Shown: piece after piece, positions 8,254 through 16,417 of the stretch
Layout of the letters: each line of letters starts with the position of its first letter
Numbering within the stretch: position 1 is the stretch's first letter
The notes under the pieces: generated by a model
What the model was told of the DNA's origin: nothing
The model's input: only the letters and a program-made list of their open reading frames with translations
Database searches by the model: none
Program-made: the position numbers and the translations under genes
From: an uncultured Ruminococcus sp.
GTDB taxonomy: Bacteria > Bacillota > Clostridia > Lachnospirales > Lachnospiraceae
Length of the DNA: 38,472 bases
Reading direction: 5' to 3'
Assembly: GCA_900541505.1 (NCBI GenBank)
Contig: UQKK01000031.1
Span: 1-38,472 of the forward strand

Positions 8254-8281
8254 GTTTATATTATACTAGGAGGATATGAAT

Positions 8282-9619
8282 ATGTCAAATCAGTTGAAGA
8301 GGAAACTGGGTTTATGGGCAACTATCGGTGTGTCAATCGGCACGACAATCGGCGCAGGCATTTTTACTTCCATCAGCGAAGTGGCAGGTGCAGCCGGTTC
8401 TGCATTGTTTACAATTCTTGCATTTGCTATAGGAGGATTGATTATTATACCTCAAAATATTATTTATGCAGAGCTTGCAACAGCTTATCCAGAAGATGGA
8501 GGTCATTATGTTTATGTAAAACATGCTGGGTGGAAAAAATTAGCTTTTCTAACGGGATGGGCAACCTTTTGGGCAAATGACCCGCCGGGGATAGCAGTGG
8601 TCGCTCTGGCAACTGCTCAATATGCGGCTTTTTTAGTGCCGATGGGCGAATTAGGAGTAAAATTAGTGGCTGTGGCAGTAATTTTGTTGTTTATGGTGAT
8701 GCACGTGCGTTCAGTAGAAGCAGGCAGTAGAATGAATACCATTCTTACATTTGTTAAAATTTTGCCGTTTGTTATCATTATAGGGTGTGGTATTTTCTTT
8801 TTAAAAGGAGAATTAATTACAGAGCCTGCTGTTGCTGGCGCTCCGGTTGGGATAATGGCACTGTTGGCTGGAATTTCAGCCACAACATGGTCTTATGATG
8901 GAATGAGTGCATGCTGCTATATGACAGGCGAGATTAAAGACCCGAAAAAGACGATGCCGAGAGCTTTGATAGGTTCTGTTATCATTATTATTGTGCTGTA
9001 TGTACTTTTAACAACGGTAATTACAGGGATTATACCGTTTGAAAAACTGGTAGAATCTACAGCTCCGCTTGCAGATGCAGCGGCAGGGCTTCCCCTGATA
9101 GGCGACTTTGCGGGGAGTTTCATTGCGATTGCTGGAATTATTGTAGTAATGGGAGCCACATCTTCTGTTATTATGTTTCAACCCAGGTTGGAGTATGCTA
9201 TGGCAAAAGATGGTCTGTTTTTTAAGAGTTTTGGCAAAGTGCATCCAAAATTCAACACGCCATATTTTTCAATCATTGTACAATGTATGCTGGCAATTTT
9301 GATGGTGTTTGCCTCTAATATTTCTGACCTTCTCGGATATTTTACAGTTGTGTTGCTTTTGAAAAATACAATGGCATTTGTTACAATTTTTGTGCACCGC
9401 AGAAAAGCGGATTATAATCCACTGTGGAAAGCTCCTGCCTGGAAGTTTATGGCGGTTGTCTCTATACTCACCAGTTTGATTTTGGTTGTTTCTACGTTTA
9501 TGTGGTCAGCATTACAGAGTATAATCGCGGCTGCGGTAGTTGTAGTCACAGGAATGCCGGCATATTATATCTGGACAAGAGCAAAAGAAAAAAACGGAGA
9601 GGTAGAACAGGATGAGTAA
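8282..9619 (+). CDS. APC-superfamily permease, FrlA-like
   Basis: 445 residues with about 12 membrane segments. The N-terminal IGTTIGAGIF is the APC-family substrate-binding TM1 motif. From memory, several segments match the Escherichia coli fructoselysine/psicoselysine transporter FrlA closely: AELATAYPEDGGHYVYVK, LAFLTGWATFWANDPP, HVRSVEAGS, MALLAGISATTWSYDGM, CYMTGEIKDPKKTMPRALIG, QPRLEYAMAKDGLFFKSFG and the LLGYFT/YNPLWKAP stretch. The substrate is therefore probably an amino-acid conjugate such as an Amadori compound, not a free amino acid. ATG 8282 has AGGAGG at 8-base spacing. The ATG at 8276 is too close to it. It overlaps the next gene by 8 bases, which suggests translational coupling. 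Confidence 0.88.
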   Translation: MSNQLKRKLGLWATIGVSIGTTIGAGIFTSISEVAGAAGSALFTILAFAIGGLIIIPQNIIYAELATAYPEDGGHYVYVKHAGWKKLAFLTGWATFWANDPPGIAVVALATAQYAAFLVPMGELGVKLVAVAVILLFMVMHVRSVEAGSRMNTILTFVKILPFVIIIGCGIFFLKGELITEPAVAGAPVGIMALLAGISATTWSYDGMSACCYMTGEIKDPKKTMPRALIGSVIIIIVLYVLLTTVITGIIPFEKLVESTAPLADAAAGLPLIGDFAGSFIAIAGIIVVMGATSSVIMFQPRLEYAMAKDGLFFKSFGKVHPKFNTPYFSIIVQCMLAILMVFASNISDLLGYFTVVLLLKNTMAFVTIFVHRRKADYNPLWKAPAWKFMAVVSILTSLILVVSTFMWSALQSIIAAAVVVVTGMPAYYIWTRAKEKNGEVEQDE

Positions 9620-11549
9620 AAATATAAAAGAAATATTTGGAACAGAAAAACCGATTATCGGTATGCTTCATCTAAAAGGGGAAAGTGACAAAGAAATTCT
9701 TGATATTACAGAAAAAGAGTTGAAAATCCTTTTGGAGAATGGTGTGGACTGTGTACTGGTAGAGAATTATTTTGGTTCTCCGCAGCAAGCGGAAATGGTT
9801 TTAAAATATGTCAGCGAAACATATCCGGACATTTGCTATGGAATTAATCTGCTTCATGACGATGCATTGGGGTTTCAACTGGCAGAAAAGTATCGGGCAA
9901 AGTTTATACAGCTGGATTCTGTTGCGGGGCATTTATCTCCTGAGGACGACGAAAAGTTTGGTGCCTTTATGGACGAGATGAGAAAAAACAGCAGAGTTTT
10001 TGTGCTCGGCGGTGTGAGATTTAAGTATCAGCCATATAAATCCGGAAGGCGTCTGGATGAGGACCTGGCAATTGGCATGAAGCGCTGTGATGCGATTGTG
10101 GTGACTGGAGACGCCACAGGACAAGAGACAGATTTATCAAAAATCTGTACCTTCCGCAACATGATAGGGGAATTTCCGTTATTTGTAGGTGCAGGTATGA
10201 CATCCGAGAATGTTGAGGAGCAGATGGGGATTGCTGATGGAGCAATTGTAGGAAGCTATTTTAAAGATACATATAAAGATACCGGAAATATATGTGCAGA
10301 CCATGTGAAAAAATTTATGGATGAAGTAAAGGCAGTGCGGAGAAATTTTTCGGAAAAAGCAGAGACTGAGATAAAAGAAATAAAGGAGTATTCTATCTAT
10401 AAGGAAGAACTATTTGCAGGAATCGAGGATTTATCAAAGTTCTGCACGGAAAATGGTCTTGAAGGTATGGAAGTATTTATGGATGATATTATCCCCAGAG
10501 ATAACCTGCTATTTGCTGATGGGAGAGAAAAGGAAGCAGTGATAAAGAGCCTGGAGGAGAAACATGTAAAACGAATCCATTGCGCGTACTGGGCATATCC
10601 TACCAGTTTCCTTACGAAAAATAATTTTGCTGAACTTGTAAATCGTTTTGGAAATTTAGAAGCAGTTGAAGCATACTACGGAGATTTGACAGGAAATCAC
10701 ATGTATGAAAGATGGATACAGGAATATGAAATTGCATGTGCACTGGATGCGCAGGCTTACACCTTCCATTTGATTGATTATGCGCCCATAGATGGAAAGT
10801 GGGAGTTTACAATCCCAAGAGACGACATTTCGCAGGCAATGGTTTATATGATTCAGGAGTTTATCAATCGTCTGCTGGAAAAAGGGCTTCTGACAGAAAC
10901 ATCCCCGCAGATAGAAGTGGAAAATGCCGGATGGGGATTAGAATACGGACTTCAGACAGCAGAAGATTTTGAAAAGATGTACTGCCAGTTGTACGACCCT
11001 TATGACAAAGTGAGAATTGGCTGGGATATCAATCATTTACTGCATGCAATCGGATTTTCTGAAAAAGAACAGCGGGCAGAATTTTTCCTGATTGATTCTG
11101 AGATGACGGAAGAAATGAGAGAACTTCAGAATAAATATGGAAATATTCAGCAGATACTTGCGCAGAAATGGCTGGAGAAAAACCTCCTTAACAGAAGCGT
11201 TATCAGTAAGGTCGGCTCTCTTCATGTTTCAGATTGCAGGATGAAGAAAATACAATATTTCAAAAACGGACTCTTGATTGGCAAATATAATGAGGCGATG
11301 CAAAGCTTAGAAAACTGGGATGATATGGAAGAATACGGAGTGCGCATTGTTTTGAAAGAATACGATTCCCATGAAATTCTTACAGAAGGCATTTTAAGTG
11401 GAGTGATTATGAGAAAATTATTGGCAAGACTGCAAGAAACGACCCCTGATTTTGTCATATTACATGAACTAAAGAACAGTAAGGAGCAATTGCAGGCATT
11501 GAAAAAACAAAGAGCAGAATTGTGGACAGATAAAAAGGAGGAAGCGTGA
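9612..11549 (+). CDS. BtpA/SgcQ barrel fused to a xylose-isomerase-like barrel
   Basis: 645 residues with two TIM-barrel halves. Residues 1 to about 250 are a BtpA/SgcQ-family domain: IIGMLHLKG, VDCVLVENYFGSP, GINLLHDD, AIVVTGDATG, FVGAGMTSEN and ADGAIVGSYFK. BtpA-type proteins have no settled enzymatic role. Residues about 260-645 look like a xylose-isomerase/AP-endonuclease-2 fold. They carry possible metal ligands in the expected order: Glu437 (QIEVENAGWG), Asp472 with His475 (GWDINHLLH), His538 (GSLHVSD) and a late Glu. The EC reaction is unknown. In frl operons a xylose-isomerase-like protein (FrlC) epimerises the sugar part, so the C-terminal half could do the same job. The gene starts inside the permease stop region and ends on the first base of the kinase start codon. 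A fusion keeps two consecutive steps on one chain. Confidence 0.78.
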   Translation: MSKNIKEIFGTEKPIIGMLHLKGESDKEILDITEKELKILLENGVDCVLVENYFGSPQQAEMVLKYVSETYPDICYGINLLHDDALGFQLAEKYRAKFIQLDSVAGHLSPEDDEKFGAFMDEMRKNSRVFVLGGVRFKYQPYKSGRRLDEDLAIGMKRCDAIVVTGDATGQETDLSKICTFRNMIGEFPLFVGAGMTSENVEEQMGIADGAIVGSYFKDTYKDTGNICADHVKKFMDEVKAVRRNFSEKAETEIKEIKEYSIYKEELFAGIEDLSKFCTENGLEGMEVFMDDIIPRDNLLFADGREKEAVIKSLEEKHVKRIHCAYWAYPTSFLTKNNFAELVNRFGNLEAVEAYYGDLTGNHMYERWIQEYEIACALDAQAYTFHLIDYAPIDGKWEFTIPRDDISQAMVYMIQEFINRLLEKGLLTETSPQIEVENAGWGLEYGLQTAEDFEKMYCQLYDPYDKVRIGWDINHLLHAIGFSEKEQRAEFFLIDSEMTEEMRELQNKYGNIQQILAQKWLEKNLLNRSVISKVGSLHVSDCRMKKIQYFKNGLLIGKYNEAMQSLENWDDMEEYGVRIVLKEYDSHEILTEGILSGVIMRKLLARLQETTPDFVILHELKNSKEQLQALKKQRAELWTDKKEEA

Positions 11550-12469
11550 TGAAATATATCGTGGCAGGTCCTACGATTGTCAATGATATCCTGTTTGCCG
11601 ACGGAAGTAAGAGCAGAGGGCATCTGGGCGGTTCTATCTTTTGTGTAGAAGGAATCAAGATATGGGAAGATGACTGCCTGTATGTATCTAATGTGGGAAA
11701 TGATTTTGAAACATTTTATGGAGAATGGATGGAGAAAAACAACTGTTCTCTAGATGGATTGCAGTATATCTTACCTCATACCCAGTATACGCAGCTTGTT
11801 TATGGAAATGAGGGGCTTCACTCGGAAGTTTCTATATACGGCGAGAAAGAAGACAAAGAAGTAGAAAAATTAGATGTTATTTCTGCAAAAGTCATTGCTG
11901 CTTATTGCGATGAGAAGACAAAAGGTATTTATGTTGAAGCATCAGAGAGCAGTGGATTTTGGGATGAATTAAATATACTCCGCGATAAGACGCAGGCAAA
12001 AATTATGTGGGAGATTCCGACTTCGGCAGCAATGACGGAAAAACGCCATCAGAAGGTGCTGGAATGTATAGAAAAGACAGATATGTACTCTGTGAATTAT
12101 CCTGAAGCAAAAGCTCTTTTCCATGTTGCGGCAGAAGAGGAAGCCGTGCAGAAAATCACAGAATTGGGCACGCCGTGCTTCCTGCGGATGGGAAGCAAAG
12201 GCTCCTGCATGATTGCACAGGGCAAGGCAGAATTTGCAAAGAGCCTGACAATTGGTGAGATTGTGGACCCCACGGGGTGTGGCAATTGTTCTACGGCTGC
12301 TGCCATGTATGGGTGGTGCGAAGGGAATTCTCTATATGAGACTGCCATGATAGCAAATATTTCCGCCGCTTATAATTTGCTGCAGTATGGTCCATATCCT
12401 GAAATCACGGAAAAAGTACGCGTGCAGGCTAGGCAACTGTTAAAAGAAAGAATGGAACGACAGGAATAA
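11549..12469 (+). CDS. PfkB-family carbohydrate kinase with Asn at the catalytic Asp position
   Basis: 306 residues of ribokinase/PfkB fold. The N-terminal substrate region has GGSIFCVEG and VSNVGNDFE. The C-terminal signature reads DPTGCGNCSTAAAMYGW (240-256). The family motif is normally D-T-x-G-A-G-D-x-F, and the second Asp is the catalytic base. Here Asn246 stands in its place, and a Cys follows the glycine. The fold is otherwise complete and the frame intact. The protein could be a kinase of altered chemistry, a binding pseudokinase, or a member of a PfkB branch (some fungal and plant members carry a similar GGN or AGN). The ATG overlaps the last base of the preceding stop codon (TGATG). 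AAAGGAGG lies 7 bases upstream and favours ATG 11549 over GTG 11546. In frl operons the PfkB member FrlD phosphorylates the sugar moiety. Confidence 0.8.
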   Translation: MKYIVAGPTIVNDILFADGSKSRGHLGGSIFCVEGIKIWEDDCLYVSNVGNDFETFYGEWMEKNNCSLDGLQYILPHTQYTQLVYGNEGLHSEVSIYGEKEDKEVEKLDVISAKVIAAYCDEKTKGIYVEASESSGFWDELNILRDKTQAKIMWEIPTSAAMTEKRHQKVLECIEKTDMYSVNYPEAKALFHVAAEEEAVQKITELGTPCFLRMGSKGSCMIAQGKAEFAKSLTIGEIVDPTGCGNCSTAAAMYGWCEGNSLYETAMIANISAAYNLLQYGPYPEITEKVRVQARQLLKERMERQE

Positions 12470-12497
12470 AAGCATCAGAAAATAAAATGTTGAAATG

Positions 12498-12530
12498 AGC
12501 CTTCCTAATTATGGGAAGGCTTATTTCTTA
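12498..12530. terminator. Terminator between the island operon and the AraC gene
   Basis: The perfect 8-bp GC-rich stem AGCCTTCC/GGAAGGCT pairs 12498-12505 with 12514-12521, followed by a T-rich but interrupted tail. It lies between convergent genes, 28 bases past the kinase stop. Confidence 0.65.
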
Positions 12531-12536
12531 ATCTAT

Positions 12537-13415
12537 TCATCCCCTCCATGCCTTCCGGTATGCGAGGGGCGTCATTTCTTCCCGGCTTTTGAAGAGGTTG
12601 ATAAAGTGGGTGACATTGTTCATCCCGGATTCAAAGGCAATCTCTCCCACCGGCATATCTGTATACTTGAGCAGCTCTTTGGCATAAGAGATGCGGGCAT
12701 TTATCAGGTATTCATTGACGGTGATACCCATATATTTTTTGAATTCCTTGGAAATATGGAAACGGCTGCGGTGGTATTTTCTCTCAAAGTAAGACAGAGA
12801 GAGGCGGCTGCGGAAATCCTTGTCCATCTCCCTGGCAATTTCTTTTATAAAATCCGGCAGGACGAAATCATCGGTCCGCGCGGCGGAAGTCTGCATGAGC
12901 AGTTCAGTTAAAAGCCCATCGATGAGGTGGGACACATAGGGTTCTGTGGTGGAGTCTTTTTTCTGATGGCGGGCAATGATATCCCGCAGAGTTACCTCCA
13001 TGTAAGCATTGTCCTGAAAATCCACGATGTGGAAGCCGCTGCGTGTAAATTCTTTATAGTATCCCAGCGCATTGCCGCCGTTAAAATGAATCCACAGGAT
13101 TTCCCAGTCTTCCTTTTCGTCGGCGCGGTAGAGATGGTGCTCCTCGCAGTTGATATAGAAACACTGTCCTTTTGTGAGGGTGTAGGTCTGTCCCTCATAT
13201 TCCAGATGACCTTTCCCGGATACCGTATATATGATGAGAAAGGAGTCCAGGTTCTGCCGCTCGGAAAAATACGGGTAGCTGGTCTTGAAATATCCCGTCT
13301 CCTGAGTATAGAAAAAAAGGTTCTTCGCCGTTGTGCTGGGTGTGAGGATGAGCCGCACGGAGTCTTTGCTCCAGGTGTGGATTCCCCGTTCTAATAGCTG
13401 TGTCTGTTTCTTCAT
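12537..13415 (-). CDS. AraC-family regulator with N-terminal cupin
   Basis: 292 residues. The N-terminal arm/cupin (about 20-150) has SFLIIYTVSGKGHLEYEG and a His/Tyr-rich YINCEEHHLY, the ligand-sensing half of AraC/MelR-type proteins. The C-terminal double helix-turn-helix (about 195-292) contains LSLSYFERKYHRSRFHISKE and MPVGEIAFESGMNNVTHFIN. The reading frame stays open for 68 more codons upstream, but that extension is Cys/Phe-rich and unlike a protein N-terminus. ATG 13415 starts MKKQTQLLERG and has GTGGTGAT ahead of it. It is divergent from the isomerase-like gene, so it most likely senses the sugar and controls the 13416-13617 region. Alternatives: it may also control the transporter operon. 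Confidence 0.88.
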   Translation of the reverse strand: MKKQTQLLERGIHTWSKDSVRLILTPSTTAKNLFFYTQETGYFKTSYPYFSERQNLDSFLIIYTVSGKGHLEYEGQTYTLTKGQCFYINCEEHHLYRADEKEDWEILWIHFNGGNALGYYKEFTRSGFHIVDFQDNAYMEVTLRDIIARHQKKDSTTEPYVSHLIDGLLTELLMQTSAARTDDFVLPDFIKEIAREMDKDFRSRLSLSYFERKYHRSRFHISKEFKKYMGITVNEYLINARISYAKELLKYTDMPVGEIAFESGMNNVTHFINLFKSREEMTPLAYRKAWRG

Positions 13416-13455
13416 ATTATCACCACAAGATTCTGTTATTTTTGAACAATTTGCT

Positions 13456-13487
13456 TTGATGTAATTTCCCTGTAAATAGATTATAAT
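13456..13487 (+). promoter_or_regulatory. Divergent intergenic region with probable promoter of the isomerase gene
   Basis: The 202-base gap (13416-13617) separates the AraC gene from the isomerase-like gene. A perfect TATAAT lies at 13482-13487. The nearest -35 (TTGATG, 13456-13461) is at 20 bp, which is too wide, so an activator is probably needed. Nothing else recognisable lies in the gap. Confidence 0.4.
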
Positions 13488-13617
13488 GCAATCATCAGAA
13501 AAAAGATAGACGCGAAATGAACAAAGGGCAAAATGACAGCAAGATAAAGTTATTTTTCGCGCCCCAAAATTGAGAAGCAACAAAAAAGAAAGTGAAACAC
13601 AAAAAGGAGGAGTTTTC

Positions 13618-15120
13618 ATGAAAGCAAGAAAAGAAGCAAAAAAACCAAGAATCGGAGTTTATTCCATGGGTCTAAAGCACTACTGGGGACAGTTCCCGGG
13701 GCTGCGCGAGAGGATGATTGAATACGGGCAGTTTATCTCGAAAAAGGTAGAAGGCTTTGGTGCGGAAGTATTTTTCTATGGTCTTGTGGACTGCGAGCAG
13801 GAAGGACAGAAGGCGGGAGAATATTTCAATGAGAAGAATGTGGATTTGATTTTCGCACACTCCGCAACTTATGTAACCAGTGCATCTGTTCTGCCGGTAC
13901 ATCAGATTTGTCCGGCTCCCACTGTGGTATTGAACCTCCAGCCCACGGCAAGAATCAACTATGAGAAGACCACGACCGGAGAGTGGCTGGCTCACTGCGG
14001 CGCATGCCCGGTACCGGAGATTTCCAATGCGTTTAACAGAGCGGGCATCAAATACCGCGTGGTAAACGGTATGCTGGGACTGGACTACACACCGGAGATT
14101 TCCATGACAGATGAAGTGACCGCGGACAGACCGGAGGCAATCCGCGCATGGAAGAAGATTGAAGAGTGGGTACTCGCAGCAAAGGTTAAGAGAAACTTAA
14201 GCGGCGCAAGGTTTGGTTTCCTCGGAAATACATACAGCGGTATGCTGGATATGTACAGCGATTACACGATGTTCCAGGGACAGACAGGGGCACATCTGCA
14301 GGTTCTGGAAATGTGTGATTTAGACAGACATTTGCAGTCTGTGACAGACGAAGAAGTGCAGGCGAAACGCAAAGAGATAGAAGAGTTCTTTGTCATCAGC
14401 GATGATGTGGCAGCAGACCCGCTGGCGCAAAAGCCCACAGACGAACAGCTCAACTGGTCTGCGAAAGTGGCAGTGGCACAGGAAAAACTGGTGGAAGAAT
14501 TTGACCTGGATGCGCTGACCTACTATTATCACGGAGCGCCGGGAAATCACTATGAGGATGTACAGGGCGGCTTCATCGTGGGACACTCCCTTCTGACAGC
14601 AGAGGGAATCCCCTGCGCAGGTGAAGGAGATTTGAAGACCTGTCTGGCAATGAAAATCTGCGATATCCTTGGAAAAGGCGGAAGCTTCTGTGAGATTGTT
14701 ACTGTGGATTACGAGGATGGCACTATTTTACTGGGACATGACGGTCCGTTCCACCTGGAGATTGCCAAAGGCAAGCCGATTTTAAGAGGTATGGGACTGT
14801 ATCACGGAAAACAGGGTACGGGCGTATCTGTGGAGGCGAAAGTGCGCACCGGCGATATCACCAATCTGGGATGTACACAGACCATTGACGGAAAACTGAA
14901 ATTTATCATCACTGAGGCAGAGTCCACAGACGGAGACATCATGACTATCGGAAATACCCAGACTCCGGTGAAATTCAAACACGACCCGGATACCTATATG
15001 GACGAGTGGTTTGCTCAGGCGCCGACCCATCATTTTGCCATGAGCGTGGGACGCAATGCCAGCCTCTATGAGAAAGTAGCAGACTTGCTGGAAATTCCCT
15101 ATGTGGTATTAGATAAATAG
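13618..15120 (+). CDS. L-fucose/L-arabinose isomerase family protein
   Basis: 500 residues, similar in length and layout to L-arabinose isomerase (AraA). AraA catalyses aldose-ketose interconversion with a divalent metal. The N-terminal half (RIGVYSMGLKHYWGQFPGLRE, 21 residues) and VDLIFAHSATYVTSA resemble the AraA/FucI N-terminal substrate-recognition domain. GEGDLKTCLAMKI (about 336-348) and LGHDGPFHLEI (about 372-382) align with the metal/sugar site of the family. A C-terminal HHFAMSVGRNAS carries a further His pair. ATG 13618 follows AAAGGAGG. The frame is open upstream, but there is no ribosome site there. It shares its transcript with the next gene and is divergent from an AraC regulator. 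The exact sugar (arabinose, fucose, rhamnose or other) is not determined by the sequence. Confidence 0.82.
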   Translation: MKARKEAKKPRIGVYSMGLKHYWGQFPGLRERMIEYGQFISKKVEGFGAEVFFYGLVDCEQEGQKAGEYFNEKNVDLIFAHSATYVTSASVLPVHQICPAPTVVLNLQPTARINYEKTTTGEWLAHCGACPVPEISNAFNRAGIKYRVVNGMLGLDYTPEISMTDEVTADRPEAIRAWKKIEEWVLAAKVKRNLSGARFGFLGNTYSGMLDMYSDYTMFQGQTGAHLQVLEMCDLDRHLQSVTDEEVQAKRKEIEEFFVISDDVAADPLAQKPTDEQLNWSAKVAVAQEKLVEEFDLDALTYYYHGAPGNHYEDVQGGFIVGHSLLTAEGIPCAGEGDLKTCLAMKICDILGKGGSFCEIVTVDYEDGTILLGHDGPFHLEIAKGKPILRGMGLYHGKQGTGVSVEAKVRTGDITNLGCTQTIDGKLKFIITEAESTDGDIMTIGNTQTPVKFKHDPDTYMDEWFAQAPTHHFAMSVGRNASLYEKVADLLEIPYVVLDK

Positions 15121-15179
15121 AGAGAATATTTTTTATGTAAGACAGAAAAAATCCTTAAACCGTGATGAGGAGGTAGGAA

Positions 15180-16406
15180 ATGGCGAAGATTACATTTTTT
15201 GCACCGGATACGGATGCGTTTGTGGACAGTGTTGTAAAACATATCAAAGAATATGAGGAAATGACGGGGGATACTGTGACACTGCGAATTATTGGCAGCG
15301 ATGAATATTTCTCCAATCAGATAGAAGGGTATCTTGATGAGGAAGGCGGCGGGGATGTTTATATGTCCGGTCCCATCCTTCTGTGGGAACACATAGAGGG
15401 CGGCTACGTGGAGCCGCTGAACAACTATGTGGCAGAGGGAGACGGTCAGTTTGATTTTCCGGACTTTATTCCCAATCTGGTGAAGGCAAACCGTTGGACA
15501 GGAAAATTCGGGGACCCATTGGGCGAGGGACCGCTCCTTGGCATACCGGTAAACTGTGAGTCCTACAATATTGCTTACAACAAGGATGTGTTTGAAGAAT
15601 TGAACTTGTGTGTGCCCCAGACGTGGGAGGAATACTTCCGGACTGCAGAAGAGATATGTGAGAAAAAGGAAGGGGTTCGCGGCTTCGCTCAGAGAGGCAC
15701 TACATCCTGGCATACGATGTATACCGGATTTGGCACACAGTACTGGTCCATGGGCGCAACAGATTTTGACGAAAACGGACGCTGCGTGATTGATTCTCCG
15801 GAAGGCGTCGCCGCGGCAGAAAAGTTTATCAAAGCATTAAAAGAGTCCGGCCCCAAGAATTGGCCGACCCAGAGATGGTACGAGCTTGCTTTAGATTTCT
15901 GTGATGGGAAGTACGGACTCATTGTAGATTCCGACCATTACGTGGGGTATTATGAGAAACCGGGAAAATCGAAGATGAAGGGACACATCGGTTATGCTGT
16001 GCCGCCCAAGAATAAAGAGGGCATTGCCATGCCGAATATGTGGACATGGTCCCTTGTCATGAACGGAAAATCAAAAGAAAAAGAGGCGGCATGGAGGTTC
16101 ATGAAATGGGCATCCGGCAAGGCATTTCTTCTGCGGGCAGCCTTCGAGGGAAATATGAACCCGACCAGAACCAGCGCATGGGATGATGAGGAATTCCAGA
16201 ACGTATCCGCCGAGTGGGGAGATTTCTGCAAAGTTTCCAGAAGACTTGCGGAGACGGATGGGAAAGTGCTGGTAACACCGTATAAAAATTACCGTCTTGT
16301 CGCGGAGCGGTGGGTGAAAGCGCTGCTTACTGCGTACGAAAACGGAGGAGTAAAGGCGGAGCTTGAGAAAGCTGCAAGAGATATTGATAAGATAGTCGCA
16401 GGGTAA
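15180..16406 (+). CDS. Family-1 solute-binding protein without export signal
   Basis: 408 residues with the extracellular solute-binding protein family 1 fold. Examples are GGDVYMSGPILLWEHIEGG, GIPVNCESYNIAYNKDVFEE, PQTWEEYFRTAEEI, GIAMPNMWTWSLVMNGKSKE and AWRFMKWASG. The protein starts directly with the first strand of the fold (MAKITFFAPD): there is no signal peptide, no lipobox and no membrane helix. A stop codon at 15174-15176 lies in frame two codons before the ATG, and GAGGAGG is well placed, so no secreted start was missed. It is therefore predicted to be cytoplasmic. It shares the isomerase operon (59-base gap). It may be an intracellular sugar sensor, a sugar carrier or a repurposed enzyme partner. 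No permease of the matching family-1 type is nearby. Confidence 0.82.
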   Translation: MAKITFFAPDTDAFVDSVVKHIKEYEEMTGDTVTLRIIGSDEYFSNQIEGYLDEEGGGDVYMSGPILLWEHIEGGYVEPLNNYVAEGDGQFDFPDFIPNLVKANRWTGKFGDPLGEGPLLGIPVNCESYNIAYNKDVFEELNLCVPQTWEEYFRTAEEICEKKEGVRGFAQRGTTSWHTMYTGFGTQYWSMGATDFDENGRCVIDSPEGVAAAEKFIKALKESGPKNWPTQRWYELALDFCDGKYGLIVDSDHYVGYYEKPGKSKMKGHIGYAVPPKNKEGIAMPNMWTWSLVMNGKSKEKEAAWRFMKWASGKAFLLRAAFEGNMNPTRTSAWDDEEFQNVSAEWGDFCKVSRRLAETDGKVLVTPYKNYRLVAERWVKALLTAYENGGVKAELEKAARDIDKIVAG

Positions 16407-16417
16407 AAAATATCTCG

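Noticed and set aside
13416..13619. 68-codon N-terminal extension of the AraC gene
   Set aside because: It is Cys/Phe-rich and lacks a ribosome site, and it would occupy the divergent promoter region. The internal ATG at 13415 begins a normal AraC protein.
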